DNA of 64,000 nt, from NCBI RefSeq assembly GCF_009761675.1, contig NZ_QUZH01000027.1, positions 1-64,000 of the forward strand, given 5' to 3'. The notes under the pieces were generated by a model. It had not been told where the DNA came from and searched no databases. It worked only from the letters and a program-made list of their open reading frames with translations. The position numbers and the translations under genes are program-made. This document shows, piece by piece, positions 29,866 to 38,340 of this stretch. Positions within the stretch are counted from its first letter, which is position 1. Every line of letters begins with the position of its first letter. The stretch is from Bhargavaea sp. CC-171006. GTDB lineage: Bacteria > Bacillota > Bacilli > Bacillales_A > Planococcaceae.

Positions 29866-30444
29866 TTACATAGAATCCAGCAGAACACGGCGGTTTTTAT
29901 AGAAATAGTCCACACCCGACCAGACCGTGAAGACGAGCGCGACATATAGCATGATCGTGCCGAACGGGATGCCGGCCGCTTCAAAGAAGATATTGTGGAG
30001 CAGCAGGAAGATGGTGGCAAGAAGCTGTGCGGTCGTTTTGATCTTCCCAAGCATATTTGCCGCCACGACTTCACCGCCGCCGGCAAGGATCAGACGCAGG
30101 CCGGTCACCGCAAATTCGCGGCTGATGATGATAATGACAATCCATGAAGGCGCAAAGCCCATTTCAACGAGGATGATCAGTGCCGAGGATACAAGCAGCT
30201 TATCTGCCAAGGGGTCAAGGAACTTGCCCATGTTCGTGACAAGATTATATTTGCGGGCCAGATGGCCGTCGAACCAGTCGGTCAGCGCCGCGACAATAAA
30301 GATAAGGCCGCCGATCAGGTGTTCGGCCGGAAGTTCCACACCGCCTGCACGGATATTGCCCATTCCGAAGTCGACCAGCATGAACAGGATGAATACCGGA
30401 ATGAGCAGGACTCTGGCCACTGTGATTTTATTGGGTAAATTCAT
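29866..30444 (-). CDS. pgsA: Phosphatidylglycerophosphate synthase
   Basis: This 192-residue integral membrane enzyme transfers phosphatidyl from CDP-diacylglycerol to glycerol-3-phosphate, the committed step to phosphatidylglycerol. The CDP-alcohol phosphotransferase signature [11 protein letters not shown], then [12 protein letters not shown], carries all the metal-binding Asp residues. About five or six hydrophobic helices span the chain. It is 12 bases from cinA and follows the rodZ-like gene after a hairpin terminator. Confidence 0.96.
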   Translation of the reverse strand: MNLPNKITVARVLLIPVFILFMLVDFGMGNIRAGGVELPAEHLIGGLIFIVAALTDWFDGHLARKYNLVTNMGKFLDPLADKLLVSSALIILVEMGFAPSWIVIIIISREFAVTGLRLILAGGGEVVAANMLGKIKTTAQLLATIFLLLHNIFFEAAGIPFGTIMLYVALVFTVWSGVDYFYKNRRVLLDSM

Positions 30445-30460
30445 GAATTACTCCGCCTTT

Positions 30461-30490
30461 CAAAAAAAATAAGTCATCCCTGGAGATGAC
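30461..30490 (-). terminator. Hairpin between rodZ-like gene and pgsA
   Basis: AGTCATC pairs with GATGACT and is followed by TTATTTTTTTT on the minus strand. It may only reduce read-through into pgsA. Confidence 0.8.
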
Positions 30491-31383
30491 TATTGTTCAG
30501 CACCGAGCTGGATAATGATGTTTTGCGTAACCCGTTCCTTTCCGGAAATTGCATAGTCGAGCGGACTTCCGTTCACTGTGATTTCCACGCCCGGCACATA
30601 ACCGATCCGGAAGCGGAGCCACTGTATACCCTCTGCCTCGATGGTCTCTGTCTGTCCTTTTTCGAGGCTCTTGCTCAAGTACTGCTTCCCGGTATTGTCA
30701 GTGACGGAGAGCCAGGACCGGCCCTTTCCGGACAATTCGACGCTCACCTTGTCGGTGCCCTTCAGGTTGTAAAAGGTGTTCTCTCCTTCGGACTTGTCCA
30801 CTGCAAGTTCGGTTTTCGGTTCTGCGGGCTCATCCGCTTCTTCAGAAGGCTTTTCCTGTGCGGACTCTTCTTCATCAGAATCGGCGTCTTCTGCAGGCGC
30901 CGCATCTTCTGCGTCTTCAGGACCGATTTGTTCCACCTGGACAGTGCTCTCCGTTTCGTTGATTTCTTCTGCAGGTTCCATATCCGCGGCCTGGTTGGCC
31001 TTCAGGAACCAGACGATACCGATGGCCACCACGATGAAAAGCGCAAGAATGATCTTTGGCATCGCTTCTGCAGCCTTGCCTGCGCGCCTCATGGACGTCC
31101 GTCTCATCGCCGGGGCTGACATGCCGGCGCTTTCACCCGTAATCAGCGGTTCAGGTGCCTCCGCCTTATACATGGCCAGCATCTCATCAGCATCCAGGCT
31201 CACCGCTTCCGCGTATTGCTTGATAAATGCCCGTACATAGAATGTCCCCGGCATGATGCTGAACTTGCCTTCCTCGATGGCGGCAAGATAGCGTTTCTGA
31301 ATTTTTGTGATTTCCTGTAAATCTTCAAGCGAGTAACCTTTCTCCATCCTCGCCTGTTTTAGCCGAGCGCCCAATTCGGACAA
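30490..31383 (-). CDS. ymfM: RodZ-like helix-turn-helix membrane protein (YmfM)
   Basis: This protein of about 297 residues has an N-terminal XRE-type helix-turn-helix (about 4-60, LGARLKQARMEKGYSLEDL). One membrane helix spans about 109-127, followed by a Glu/Asp/Ala-rich linker and a C-terminal DUF4115 beta domain. That is the layout of RodZ, which links MreB filaments to cell wall synthesis during rod growth. I chose TTG 31383, giving MSELGARLKQ, spaced from CAGGTG. The long in-frame stretch upstream overlaps ymfK and is not coding. It is followed by pgsA, as in other Bacillales. Confidence 0.88.
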   Translation of the reverse strand: MSELGARLKQARMEKGYSLEDLQEITKIQKRYLAAIEEGKFSIMPGTFYVRAFIKQYAEAVSLDADEMLAMYKAEAPEPLITGESAGMSAPAMRRTSMRRAGKAAEAMPKIILALFIVVAIGIVWFLKANQAADMEPAEEINETESTVQVEQIGPEDAEDAAPAEDADSDEEESAQEKPSEEADEPAEPKTELAVDKSEGENTFYNLKGTDKVSVELSGKGRSWLSVTDNTGKQYLSKSLEKGQTETIEAEGIQWLRFRIGYVPGVEITVNGSPLDYAISGKERVTQNIIIQLGAEQ

Positions 31384-31399
31384 CAAAAACACCTGCCTA

Positions 31400-32191
31400 T
31401 CAAATATTGAACCCGAAATCCATCCCGCTCCGGCTCGACATCCTGTCGTTTTTCTCCAGTATCTCGTAAGTGATTTCTTCATCTTCATCACGGCGGATCT
31501 CAATGATGTAGTCAAAATCATCCATCGTGTACTCAGAAAGACGCACGAACATGTCAGGATGTTCCACGACCTTGATCGCGGGCAGGCGCATGATTTCCCG
31601 GACAAGCTGCATATGCCGCTCGTCGCTCGCCTTCCTCGTCACGATCCCGTCCAGGATAAAGACATTGTCCGCTGAAAACTCATCACCGGCAAGCTGGCTC
31701 CGGACCGTCTGGCGGAGCATCGTCGAAGAAAGGAAAATCCACTTTTTGTTCGCGCTCACACTCGCGGCGACGACTGACTCTGTCTTGCCCACGCGCGGCA
31801 TGCCCCGAACGCCAATCAGCTTGTGTCCTTCCTGTTTGAATATCTCGGCCATGAAATCGACGAGGATACCGAGTTCGTCCCGTACAAACCTGAATGTCTT
31901 TTTGTCATCGGCATCACGCTGGATGTACCGGCCGTGCCGGACCGCCAGGACGTCACGAAGTTTGGGATGCCTCAGTTTCCTGACATTGATCATATCCATC
32001 GTCGAGGCGATCAGTTCAAACCGCTCGATGGCATCATCGTTCTCAGTCCGGAGCAGCATGCCCCTCCTGCCCTGATCCACACCGTTGATTGTCACGATGT
32101 TGACACGCAACAGTCCGAGAAGGGAGGAGATTTCTCCCAAAAGCCCCGGCCGGTTCACTTCAATCTCATATTCCATGTACCACTCACTCAA
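31400..32191 (-). CDS. ymfK: YmfK (DUF3388) with ACT-like and P-loop regions
   Basis: This 263-residue protein starts at TTG 32191, about eight bases after GGAGGCG, giving MSEWYMEYEIEVNRPG. Residues 5-75 resemble an ACT-type ligand domain (RPGLLGEISSLLGLLRVNIVTINGV). Residues 127-139 (GVRGMPRVGKTES) form a P-loop-like motif. The family is conserved in Bacillales between ymfI and ymfM, but its function is unknown. In B. subtilis a DUF3243 gene, ymfJ, precedes it; I find no such gene here. Confidence 0.82.
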   Translation of the reverse strand: MSEWYMEYEIEVNRPGLLGEISSLLGLLRVNIVTINGVDQGRRGMLLRTENDDAIERFELIASTMDMINVRKLRHPKLRDVLAVRHGRYIQRDADDKKTFRFVRDELGILVDFMAEIFKQEGHKLIGVRGMPRVGKTESVVAASVSANKKWIFLSSTMLRQTVRSQLAGDEFSADNVFILDGIVTRKASDERHMQLVREIMRLPAIKVVEHPDMFVRLSEYTMDDFDYIIEIRRDEDEEITYEILEKNDRMSSRSGMDFGFNI

Positions 32192-32485
32192 TTTGGGTCG
32201 CCTCCATCGGCGCCGGATGCGCAATGTATTTCTATCATATCGGATTTGTCATTTGAAGAAAAGGGATAGCCAGAACAATATATTGATATACAATCCACCG
32301 GTTTCCCGCTTTGGACCCTCGCTTTGTCAACCCCACTCTGGTGAATAGTTAACTGCTTCAGTTTCTTATTCCTCATGTCAAAATGCGTTCTCGTTCCTAT
32401 CTATATCTTGGTGTATGGGGATTCACCAAAAATCATTCCAATCAAACAGCGGACCGGAGCTTGTGGGCACCGGTCCGCCGTCTGT
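32192..32485. other. AT-rich spacer between ymfI and ymfK
   Basis: This 294-bp stretch is clearly lower in G+C than its surroundings. It holds the ymfI terminator near 32447-32483 and a TATGAT (minus strand, 32239-32234) that could be the ymfK -10. No coding frame with a ribosome site is visible; this is where ymfJ lies in B. subtilis. Confidence 0.6.
32446..32483 (-). terminator. Terminator of ymfI
   Basis: GCGGACCGG pairs with CCGGTCCGC across a 12-nt loop, followed by TGTTTG on the minus strand. Confidence 0.65.
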
Positions 32486-33220
32486 TCAGATATACCATCC
32501 GCCATTGACTTTGATGATTTCTCCAGTGATGTAGCGTGACTGTTCGCCCAGCAGGAAATCCACCGTTCCGGCCACATCTTCAGGGGTGCCCGGACGCATA
32601 AGCGGGATCTCTCCGAACGCCATCCTGCGCTCTTCCTCATCAAGGTGACTGTTCATCTGTGTCTCGATCCACCCTGGTGAGACGGCATTTACCAGCACAT
32701 TCGAGGCAGCCGCTTCCTTTGCGTACGCCTTGACGAACGCATGGACCGCCCCCTTGACCGATGAGTAGGCCACTTCCCCGGCGGCTCCGGCATCGCCCCA
32801 GATCGAGCCGATCATGACCACATGGGAAACAGGATGCCGCCGCAGTTTTTCTGAAACCAATCCGATAAAACGCATGGGATTGGCCGCATGGACACGCCAG
32901 AGTTCATCCATGTCATTCATGTCGGTGTCCGTCAGCAGCTTGGTCATCCCCTGGCCTGTGCAGGAGACGACGGCCCGAAGATCTCCGGTGACGGCAGCAA
33001 GACGTTCTCCTCCATCCGGAGCGGCAAAATCCGCCTGCACCGCAATGAACCTTTGTTCCGGATACGCCTTTGCCAGACGGAGCTCCAGCTCTGCCGCGGA
33101 CTGCCGGGAGGAATTGTAATGGAGATAAAGCGACCAGCCGGAAGCGGCAAGCCGCTCCGCTACCGCAGTACCGATTCCGCCGGAGGCTCCGAGCACCGCC
33201 GCCGTCTTGAGCGGGATCAC
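32486..33220 (-). CDS. ymfI: SDR oxidoreductase YmfI
   Basis: This 244-residue short-chain dehydrogenase/reductase carries GASGGIG for NAD(P) binding, catalytic Ser in MIGSIWG, and the YSSVKGA Tyr-Lys pair. It ends ITGEIIKVNGGWYI. In B. subtilis YmfI is the reductase in modification of elongation factor P (5-aminopentanol group); that role follows from family and location and is not shown here. It starts at GTG overlapping the ymfH stop, so it is translationally coupled. FabG-like reductases are the main alternative. Confidence 0.88.
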   Translation of the reverse strand: MIPLKTAAVLGASGGIGTAVAERLAASGWSLYLHYNSSRQSAAELELRLAKAYPEQRFIAVQADFAAPDGGERLAAVTGDLRAVVSCTGQGMTKLLTDTDMNDMDELWRVHAANPMRFIGLVSEKLRRHPVSHVVMIGSIWGDAGAAGEVAYSSVKGAVHAFVKAYAKEAAASNVLVNAVSPGWIETQMNSHLDEEERRMAFGEIPLMRPGTPEDVAGTVDFLLGEQSRYITGEIIKVNGGWYI

Positions 33221-34515
33221 CCTTTGTTCGCCGGAGGTTTTACCGTAAATACGGTGCGCGCCTTCTCATCTGTGAGCGGCACGAGGACTTCCTGGAGATC
33301 CTTCACTTCCAGCGCCTCCAGTGCTGTGACGGTGTCAAACAGGTTCATCCCATTGAATGCATAGCGGGTGAACTGGTTCGCGATGTATTCAACAGAGTTC
33401 AGTGCGCGCATGAAGAAGCCGATGCGTCTTCTCCGCTGACGGTCGAGGTCTTCCTGGCCGAACGGGAATTTCTCGGAAGCCCACTGCAGGGTGTCCTGAA
33501 TCTTCCGCGTCAGTTCCTCCGGTTTGGCACTGTCAGAGCCGATCACCGAAAAGGCAAATCCTTCTTCCGCTGTAAAGTCGGTGGAGAACGATTCGTCGAT
33601 CAGGCCCTCTTCATATGCGTCCGTGTAGAACTTGGAAGTCTTTCCGAACAGGAGATCCATCATGATCTGATAAGAAAGCTCCTGCTTCAGACCCTCCAAT
33701 CCCTCTTGCGCGAGTGCCGGAAGCTTGATGCCGAGATGGACTTTCGGTTTTGAAACATCCATTTCGAGACTGCCTTCCTTCACTGCCGCTTCCATCTTCT
33801 CCTGAGGGAATTGGCGGACGATCCGCTCCGGCTTATCAAATGTCTTCGCTGCCTGGTTGTCCCGGATGAACGTCATCATCTCTTCGGGATCAACCGCTCC
33901 AACCGCGAATACGAGCATGTTGGATGGATGGTAGAACGTGTGGTAGCACTCATACAGGTGATCCGCGGTAATTTTGGAAATCGACTCGACCGTTCCGGCA
34001 ATGTCGATCTTCACCGGGTGCTCCTTGTAGAGATTCTCAATCGTACCGAAGTAGGCACGCCAGTCCGGCAGGTCGTCATACATCGTGATTTCCTGCCCAA
34101 TGATTCCTTTCTCCTTTTCGACGGTCTCCTCTGTGAAATAAGGCGCCTGAACGAAATTCAGAAGAAGTTCAGTGTTCGGATAGAGATTCTCCGTCGCAGA
34201 AAACAGATAGGCGGTACGGGTAAATGATGTAAAGGCGTTTGCGGACGCCCCGTTCATCCCGAACTTCTGGAAGACATCCCCATCTTCCTTTTCGAACATC
34301 TTGTGTTCGAGGAAGTGAGCGATGCCATCGGGGACCCGGACAATTTCATCCTTGCCCAGCGGGATGAAGGTGTTGTCCACGGAGCCGTATCTGGTCGTGA
34401 ATGAGACATAGGTCTTGGAAAAACCGGATTTCGGCAGGATAAACACCTGCAGCCCATTCGGCAGGGTCTCATGGTAAAGCGTTTCGTTGACTCGGCTGTA
34501 CTCAAGCGTTTTCAT
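33217..34515 (-). CDS. ymfH: YmfH, M16 family zinc peptidase
   Basis: This 432-residue protein has the inverted zinc motif HXXEH as HFLEHKMF (about residues 68-75). A distal Glu lies in EKGIIGQEI, as in M16B peptidases. It is the catalytic-type partner of YmfF, whose gene overlaps its start by 14 bases. Processing-peptidase-like pairs of this kind form a heterodimer with one active and one inactive subunit. The substrate is unknown. It lies just before ymfI, as in B. subtilis. Confidence 0.9.
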   Translation of the reverse strand: MKTLEYSRVNETLYHETLPNGLQVFILPKSGFSKTYVSFTTRYGSVDNTFIPLGKDEIVRVPDGIAHFLEHKMFEKEDGDVFQKFGMNGASANAFTSFTRTAYLFSATENLYPNTELLLNFVQAPYFTEETVEKEKGIIGQEITMYDDLPDWRAYFGTIENLYKEHPVKIDIAGTVESISKITADHLYECYHTFYHPSNMLVFAVGAVDPEEMMTFIRDNQAAKTFDKPERIVRQFPQEKMEAAVKEGSLEMDVSKPKVHLGIKLPALAQEGLEGLKQELSYQIMMDLLFGKTSKFYTDAYEEGLIDESFSTDFTAEEGFAFSVIGSDSAKPEELTRKIQDTLQWASEKFPFGQEDLDRQRRRRIGFFMRALNSVEYIANQFTRYAFNGMNLFDTVTALEALEVKDLQEVLVPLTDEKARTVFTVKPPANKG

Positions 34516-35782
34516 CTGCCGATTCCTCCTTTCCGGAAAGCAGGTAGACCAGCTGGCGGTCGATCTTCCCGGCCATGTTCCGGATATCGTCTGCCGTCAC
34601 AGGCTCCCACTTCGCGATCCATCCTTCAGGGGTGAAACCGCCGGGCAAGTCCTTATACTGATCAAAGATCTCGATCTGGCCCCTAGAGGAATCCAGCGCT
34701 TCACGAAGCTGGTTGGCGAGCATGGCCTTTGTCTGGCCAAGCTCGGTGTCCGTAATTTCCCCTGCCCTCATCGCTTCCAGCTGTTCATCGATCAGTTTCA
34801 CCGCTTTGTCGGCGAGGTCCGCATCGATTCCTGCCGAAACGGTGATGAGCCCGTAGCGGGACAGATAGGAACTGGCGGCATAGTATGCCATGCTCTCCTT
34901 TTCCCGGACGTTCATGAACAGCTTGGAGTGAGGGAAACCTCCGAAAATGCCGTTTGTCAGCTGCATCTTCGGGAAGTCCTCCGTGCCGAACATCACAGGT
35001 GTGCTGAATCCGATATGGAGCTTGCCCTGCTTCATGTTCTGCTTTTCCGAAACCCGGCCCTGCTTGCCGGTTCCGCGGACGGCCTTTTCAGGAAGTACGG
35101 CCGGAACACGCTCCTCGAAGTGGAAAGCTTCCTTAAGCGAGGTGGTGATCGCTTCCTCATCGACCGCCCCAACGACATAGATCTCTATCTCATCTTCGCT
35201 GATCATCCGGCGATATGCCTCCATGACTTTCTCGGGAGTCAGCGCTTCCAGATGGGTTTCTTCACCGGTGGCCCTGATGGACTCGGGTCCCTCCGGCCGC
35301 AGCAATGTCAGCAGCCGCTGCTGTGCATAGCGGGTCTTATCATCGTACAGGGAGCGGACGCGCTCCAGAACGGTCTGCTTTTCCCGCTCAAACACCTGGG
35401 ATTTGAAAGTGCCGTCCTGGAGATTCGGGCGGAGAACGGCATCGGCCAGAAGGCGGATCGTCCAATCGGCGATGTCTTCATCACGGATCAGGCGGTCATC
35501 CACACATTCCGCGTTCAATGATAAGTAATGGTAGCCGCCGCGTTTGCCGACATCTGTATAGTAAAGAGTTCCATACATCGTCTCGAGTGCCTGCCGGAGT
35601 GCGGCCCGGCTCGGATAGGCCTCTGTGCTGTCTTCCAGAATATTGGCCAGAACAGCCCGCTCGGAAGCCCCTTCCGCAGTGAGCGGCTGCTTGAAGCGGA
35701 TGGAGAACGTCAACGTCTTAAACTGTTCGGTCCTTCGTACATACAGTCGGACGCCTTGAGTCAATCGAGTTTCCGTAAACAT
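34502..35782 (-). CDS. ymfF: YmfF, catalytically inactive M16 partner
   Basis: This 426-residue M16-fold protein lacks HXXEH; the equivalent N-terminal region reads LANILEDSTEAYPSRAALRQ. The C-terminal half has the fold's glycine-rich LTNGIFGGFPHSKLFMNVREKESMAYY, matching the R/Y motif of M16 proteins. It therefore probably forms the non-catalytic half of a dimer with YmfH. The start is ATG 35782 behind CGAGGTG; an ATG at 35800 has no ribosome site. A promoter lies about 50-80 bases upstream, so this is probably the first gene of ymfF-ymfH-ymfI. Confidence 0.9.
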   Translation of the reverse strand: MFTETRLTQGVRLYVRRTEQFKTLTFSIRFKQPLTAEGASERAVLANILEDSTEAYPSRAALRQALETMYGTLYYTDVGKRGGYHYLSLNAECVDDRLIRDEDIADWTIRLLADAVLRPNLQDGTFKSQVFEREKQTVLERVRSLYDDKTRYAQQRLLTLLRPEGPESIRATGEETHLEALTPEKVMEAYRRMISEDEIEIYVVGAVDEEAITTSLKEAFHFEERVPAVLPEKAVRGTGKQGRVSEKQNMKQGKLHIGFSTPVMFGTEDFPKMQLTNGIFGGFPHSKLFMNVREKESMAYYAASSYLSRYGLITVSAGIDADLADKAVKLIDEQLEAMRAGEITDTELGQTKAMLANQLREALDSSRGQIEIFDQYKDLPGGFTPEGWIAKWEPVTADDIRNMAGKIDRQLVYLLSGKEESADENA

Positions 35783-35830
35783 GGGACACCTCGTTTTCAT
35801 TCAAATTTGTATCAAGTATTCACCAATTTA

Positions 35831-35860
35831 ACTATACCCAACCCGGCAGTTGCATGGCAA
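35831..35860 (-). promoter_or_regulatory. Sigma-A promoter of ymfF-ymfH-ymfI
   Basis: TTGCCA, 18 bases and TATAGT lie on the minus strand, upstream of ymfF. Confidence 0.55.
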
Positions 35861-35878
35861 ACTTTGGAGAGATTTTAG

Positions 35879-35990
35879 TACGAAAGCGCAAGCGCCCGTT
35901 CAGCAACGTACGAACTGGAGCCCTTCGCAATGAGATCAAGGAAACACGGTGAGGAACGAGCCGATGTTGACTTATCGCAATGGAGAAGGG
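35879..35990. repeat. Bacillales-type intergenic repeat with AAAGCGCAAGCG core
   Basis: The stretch GTACGAAAGCGCAAGCGCCC, then GATCAAGGAAACACG and ATGTTGACTTA, resembles a dispersed repeat I recall from many Bacillus and Geobacillus intergenic regions. GTACG and CGTAC flank its left hairpin. The 12-mer AAAGCGCAAGCG also occurs between miaA and hfq (13180-13191, opposite strand). Confidence 0.5.
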
Positions 35991-36039
35991 TGAAGTTTGC
36001 CATATGGAATCAACTAAAGAAAGTTCCCCATGAAGAAAG

Positions 36040-36171
36040 GGCGGTTGCTTTCCGTTCCAGCACTCACTTTCCGCGGGCATGGCCTTAGCCCCCTCGTCGC
36101 TGCACTCCTGCGGGTTCTTCGGCTCATGCTATTCCCGCAGGAGTCTCGTGCTTCCACTCCAAGCAATCGCC
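36040..36171. repeat. Long imperfect palindromic element, copy A
   Basis: The ends GGCGGTTGCTT and AAGCAATCGCC are inverted with one mismatch. Inside, CTTTCCGCGGGC and CCCGCAGGAGTCTC face each other, with TGGCCTTAGCC and TTCTTCGGCTCATGCTATTC between. The same internal blocks recur in copy B at 46761-46918. Confidence 0.75.
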
Positions 36172-36290
36172 ATAGAAAATTCCTCCGTTCGATTCAATTG
36201 TTCGTTTTATATAGTTCTGTGCGCCGGAACTGGAGGTGGCTTACATGAGAATAATAATTGTCCGCAGCGTAAAGTTTTATATTTCCTGAG

Positions 36291-36323
36291 CCAAAATAAA
36301 AAGCGGGCCCTAAGGACCCGCTC
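36291..36323 (-). terminator. Terminator of the nup operon
   Basis: AGCGGGTCC pairs with GGGCCCGCT (one G-U) and is followed by TTTTTATTTT on the minus strand. Confidence 0.88.
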
Positions 36324-36332
36324 CGGCCGGAA

Positions 36333-37292
36333 TTACCGGCTGCCTTTGATATATGGTTTTCCGTTCGCCTTCGGACCGGTCGCTTTGCCGATAAAGCCGG
36401 CAAGGGCGAGGATCGTGACGACGTACGGGAGTGCGTGGAGATATCCTGTCGGGATTTCTTTGATGAGCGGAATGCTCGGCCCGACGACTGCCAGCGCCTG
36501 GGCGAATCCGAAGAAGATGGCCGCCCCCATGGCACCGATCGGATGCCATTTCCCGAAGATCATCGCGGCGAGGGCCATGAAGCCCTGCCCGTTGATCGTC
36601 GCATGACCGAAGTCGCGGGTCATCGTCTGGGAATAGATGGCTCCGCCGATTCCCGCCAGTGCGCCGGAAATGATGACGGCGATATAACGGATCTTGTTGA
36701 CGTTGACCCCCATTGTGTCCGCCGCCATCGGATGTTCCCCTACCGACCGGAGACGCAGGCCGAATGGCGTCTTGTAGATCACATACCAGGTGATGATTGC
36801 CGCGACGATTGCAAGAATGCTCGAACCGTAGATGCCTGTGAAGAGCATCGGGCCGATCACCGGGATGTCTGACAGGAACGGTACATCAAAATTCGGGATT
36901 GCTTTCTTGATGAAGTCGGTCTGTCCCTTGTCAAAAATCATTTTCGTCAGGAACAGCGCTATGGCAAGGCCGAGCATGTTGATGGCGACACCCGAGACGA
37001 CCTGGTCGGCCCGGAATGAGATCGACGCGACCGCATGCAGGATGGCAAACACACCGGATACGACCATTGCGGCGATCAGTGCGATCCACGGCGTCCAATC
37101 TCCAAACGTATCATAGAAAAACAGATTGAATAGGATTCCGATGAATGCACCCATGACCATGAGCCCTTCCAATGCGATGTTGACGACACCGGACCGTTCG
37201 GAAAAGACGCCCCCGAGCGCTGTGAAAATCAATGGTGCTGCATAGGCGATGGACACCGGCACCATGAAGTAAAGGATATCGAGGAAGCCCAT
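36333..37292 (-). CDS. nupQ: Nucleoside ABC transporter permease NupQ
   Basis: This 319-residue permease has about eight to nine hydrophobic helices and belongs to the BPD_transp_2 family. Signature segments are ALGGVFSERSGVVNIALEGLM near the N-terminus and EHPMAADTMGVNVNKIRYIAVIISGALAGIGG. It forms the transmembrane pore with NupP. Its start lies one base after the nupP stop, with AAGGGG inside the end of nupP, so translation is coupled. It is the last gene of the operon before a strong terminator. Confidence 0.92.
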   Translation of the reverse strand: MGFLDILYFMVPVSIAYAAPLIFTALGGVFSERSGVVNIALEGLMVMGAFIGILFNLFFYDTFGDWTPWIALIAAMVVSGVFAILHAVASISFRADQVVSGVAINMLGLAIALFLTKMIFDKGQTDFIKKAIPNFDVPFLSDIPVIGPMLFTGIYGSSILAIVAAIITWYVIYKTPFGLRLRSVGEHPMAADTMGVNVNKIRYIAVIISGALAGIGGAIYSQTMTRDFGHATINGQGFMALAAMIFGKWHPIGAMGAAIFFGFAQALAVVGPSIPLIKEIPTGYLHALPYVVTILALAGFIGKATGPKANGKPYIKGSR

Positions 37293-37293
37293 G

Positions 37294-38340
37294 TCACTTC
37301 GCCCCCTTATTCTTGGAGATCTTGGTCAGGAAGAGACGGATTGCATACCCGCACGCCACGAAGAAGATGACGAGGGCGATGACGATCTGGACAACCTCTT
37401 CCGGAATCTGTGCGGCGTTCGGCATGTTGAGCGATCCGTATTTCAGGGAGCCGAACAGGACCGCACCGAAAATGACGCCAATCGGGGTATTTGCCCCGAG
37501 GAGCGCAACAGCAATTCCGTCAAACCCGATGCCGGTGAAGCCGCCGCGCGTATACATATTGCCGAATGTACCGAGCCCTTCCATTGCACCCGCAAGGCCG
37601 GCGAAAGCGCCGGAAATGACCATTGACAAAATGATGTTCTTGCCGATTTTCATGCCTGCGTACTCGGATGCATGCTCGTTGAAGCCGACTGCCTTCAACT
37701 CAAAGCCGGTTGTGGTCTTTTCAAGGATGAACCACATGACGACCACCATCAGCAGTGCCACAAGAATCCCGTAGTGCAGCCGCGAATAATCGGTCAGTGA
37801 AGATAGGAATTCGGAACGCAGGGAAGCCGATTCTAGGATCCGGTCTGTTTTGTCCCCGCCGCCTGACCACGTTTTAATCAGTGCGTTGACTACGTGGAGC
37901 GCAATATAGTTCATCATGATTGTCACGATGACCTCATGGATTTTCATCTTCGCCTTAAGAAGACCCGGCAGGAAGGCCCATAGTGCCCCTGCTGCAGCCC
38001 CCGCCAGGATGGCAAGGGGAAGATGGATGAATTTCGGGAGATCAAAAGCCGCTCCCACATAGACTGATGCGAACCAGCCAACGATCAGCTGCCCTTCCAC
38101 TCCGATGTTGAAAAGGCCGGTGCGGAAAGCGAAGGCCACCGCAAGGCCCGCCAGAATGTATGGCGTGATCTGGCGGATGGTTTCCCCGATGGCATAAGAG
38201 TCACCGAAAATTCCGTGCCAGAGTGCGATATACCCCGCGACCGGATCATAGCCGCTCAACAGCATGACGATCGCCCCGACCAGCAGGCCGAGGATGACGG
38301 CAATGGCCGGCACGAGGAGATTAATCATTCTATTCGACAT
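37294..38340 (-). CDS. nupP: Nucleoside ABC transporter permease NupP
   Basis: This 348-residue membrane protein of the BPD_transp_2 family has FRTGLFNIGVEGQLIVGWFASV. A second conserved segment is KAVGFNEHASEYAGMKIGKN, the loop thought to contact the ATPase. The start chosen is ATG 38340, nine bases after AAGGTG; a GTG at 38352 is in frame but overlaps that site. It overlaps the end of nupO by 11 bases. It pairs with NupQ. Confidence 0.92.
   Translation of the reverse strand: MSNRMINLLVPAIAVILGLLVGAIVMLLSGYDPVAGYIALWHGIFGDSYAIGETIRQITPYILAGLAVAFAFRTGLFNIGVEGQLIVGWFASVYVGAAFDLPKFIHLPLAILAGAAAGALWAFLPGLLKAKMKIHEVIVTIMMNYIALHVVNALIKTWSGGGDKTDRILESASLRSEFLSSLTDYSRLHYGILVALLMVVVMWFILEKTTTGFELKAVGFNEHASEYAGMKIGKNIILSMVISGAFAGLAGAMEGLGTFGNMYTRGGFTGIGFDGIAVALLGANTPIGVIFGAVLFGSLKYGSLNMPNAAQIPEEVVQIVIALVIFFVACGYAIRLFLTKISKNKGAK

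Larger units (their letters stand above)
35861..36332. other. Gene-poor repeat-bearing spacer between ymfF and nupQ
   Basis: This stretch has no convincing protein gene. From left to right it holds an intergenic repeat (35879-35990), a long imperfect palindrome (36040-36171), a 14-codon frame with a strong ribosome site (36245-36289), and the nup operon terminator (36291-36323). Confidence 0.7.
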
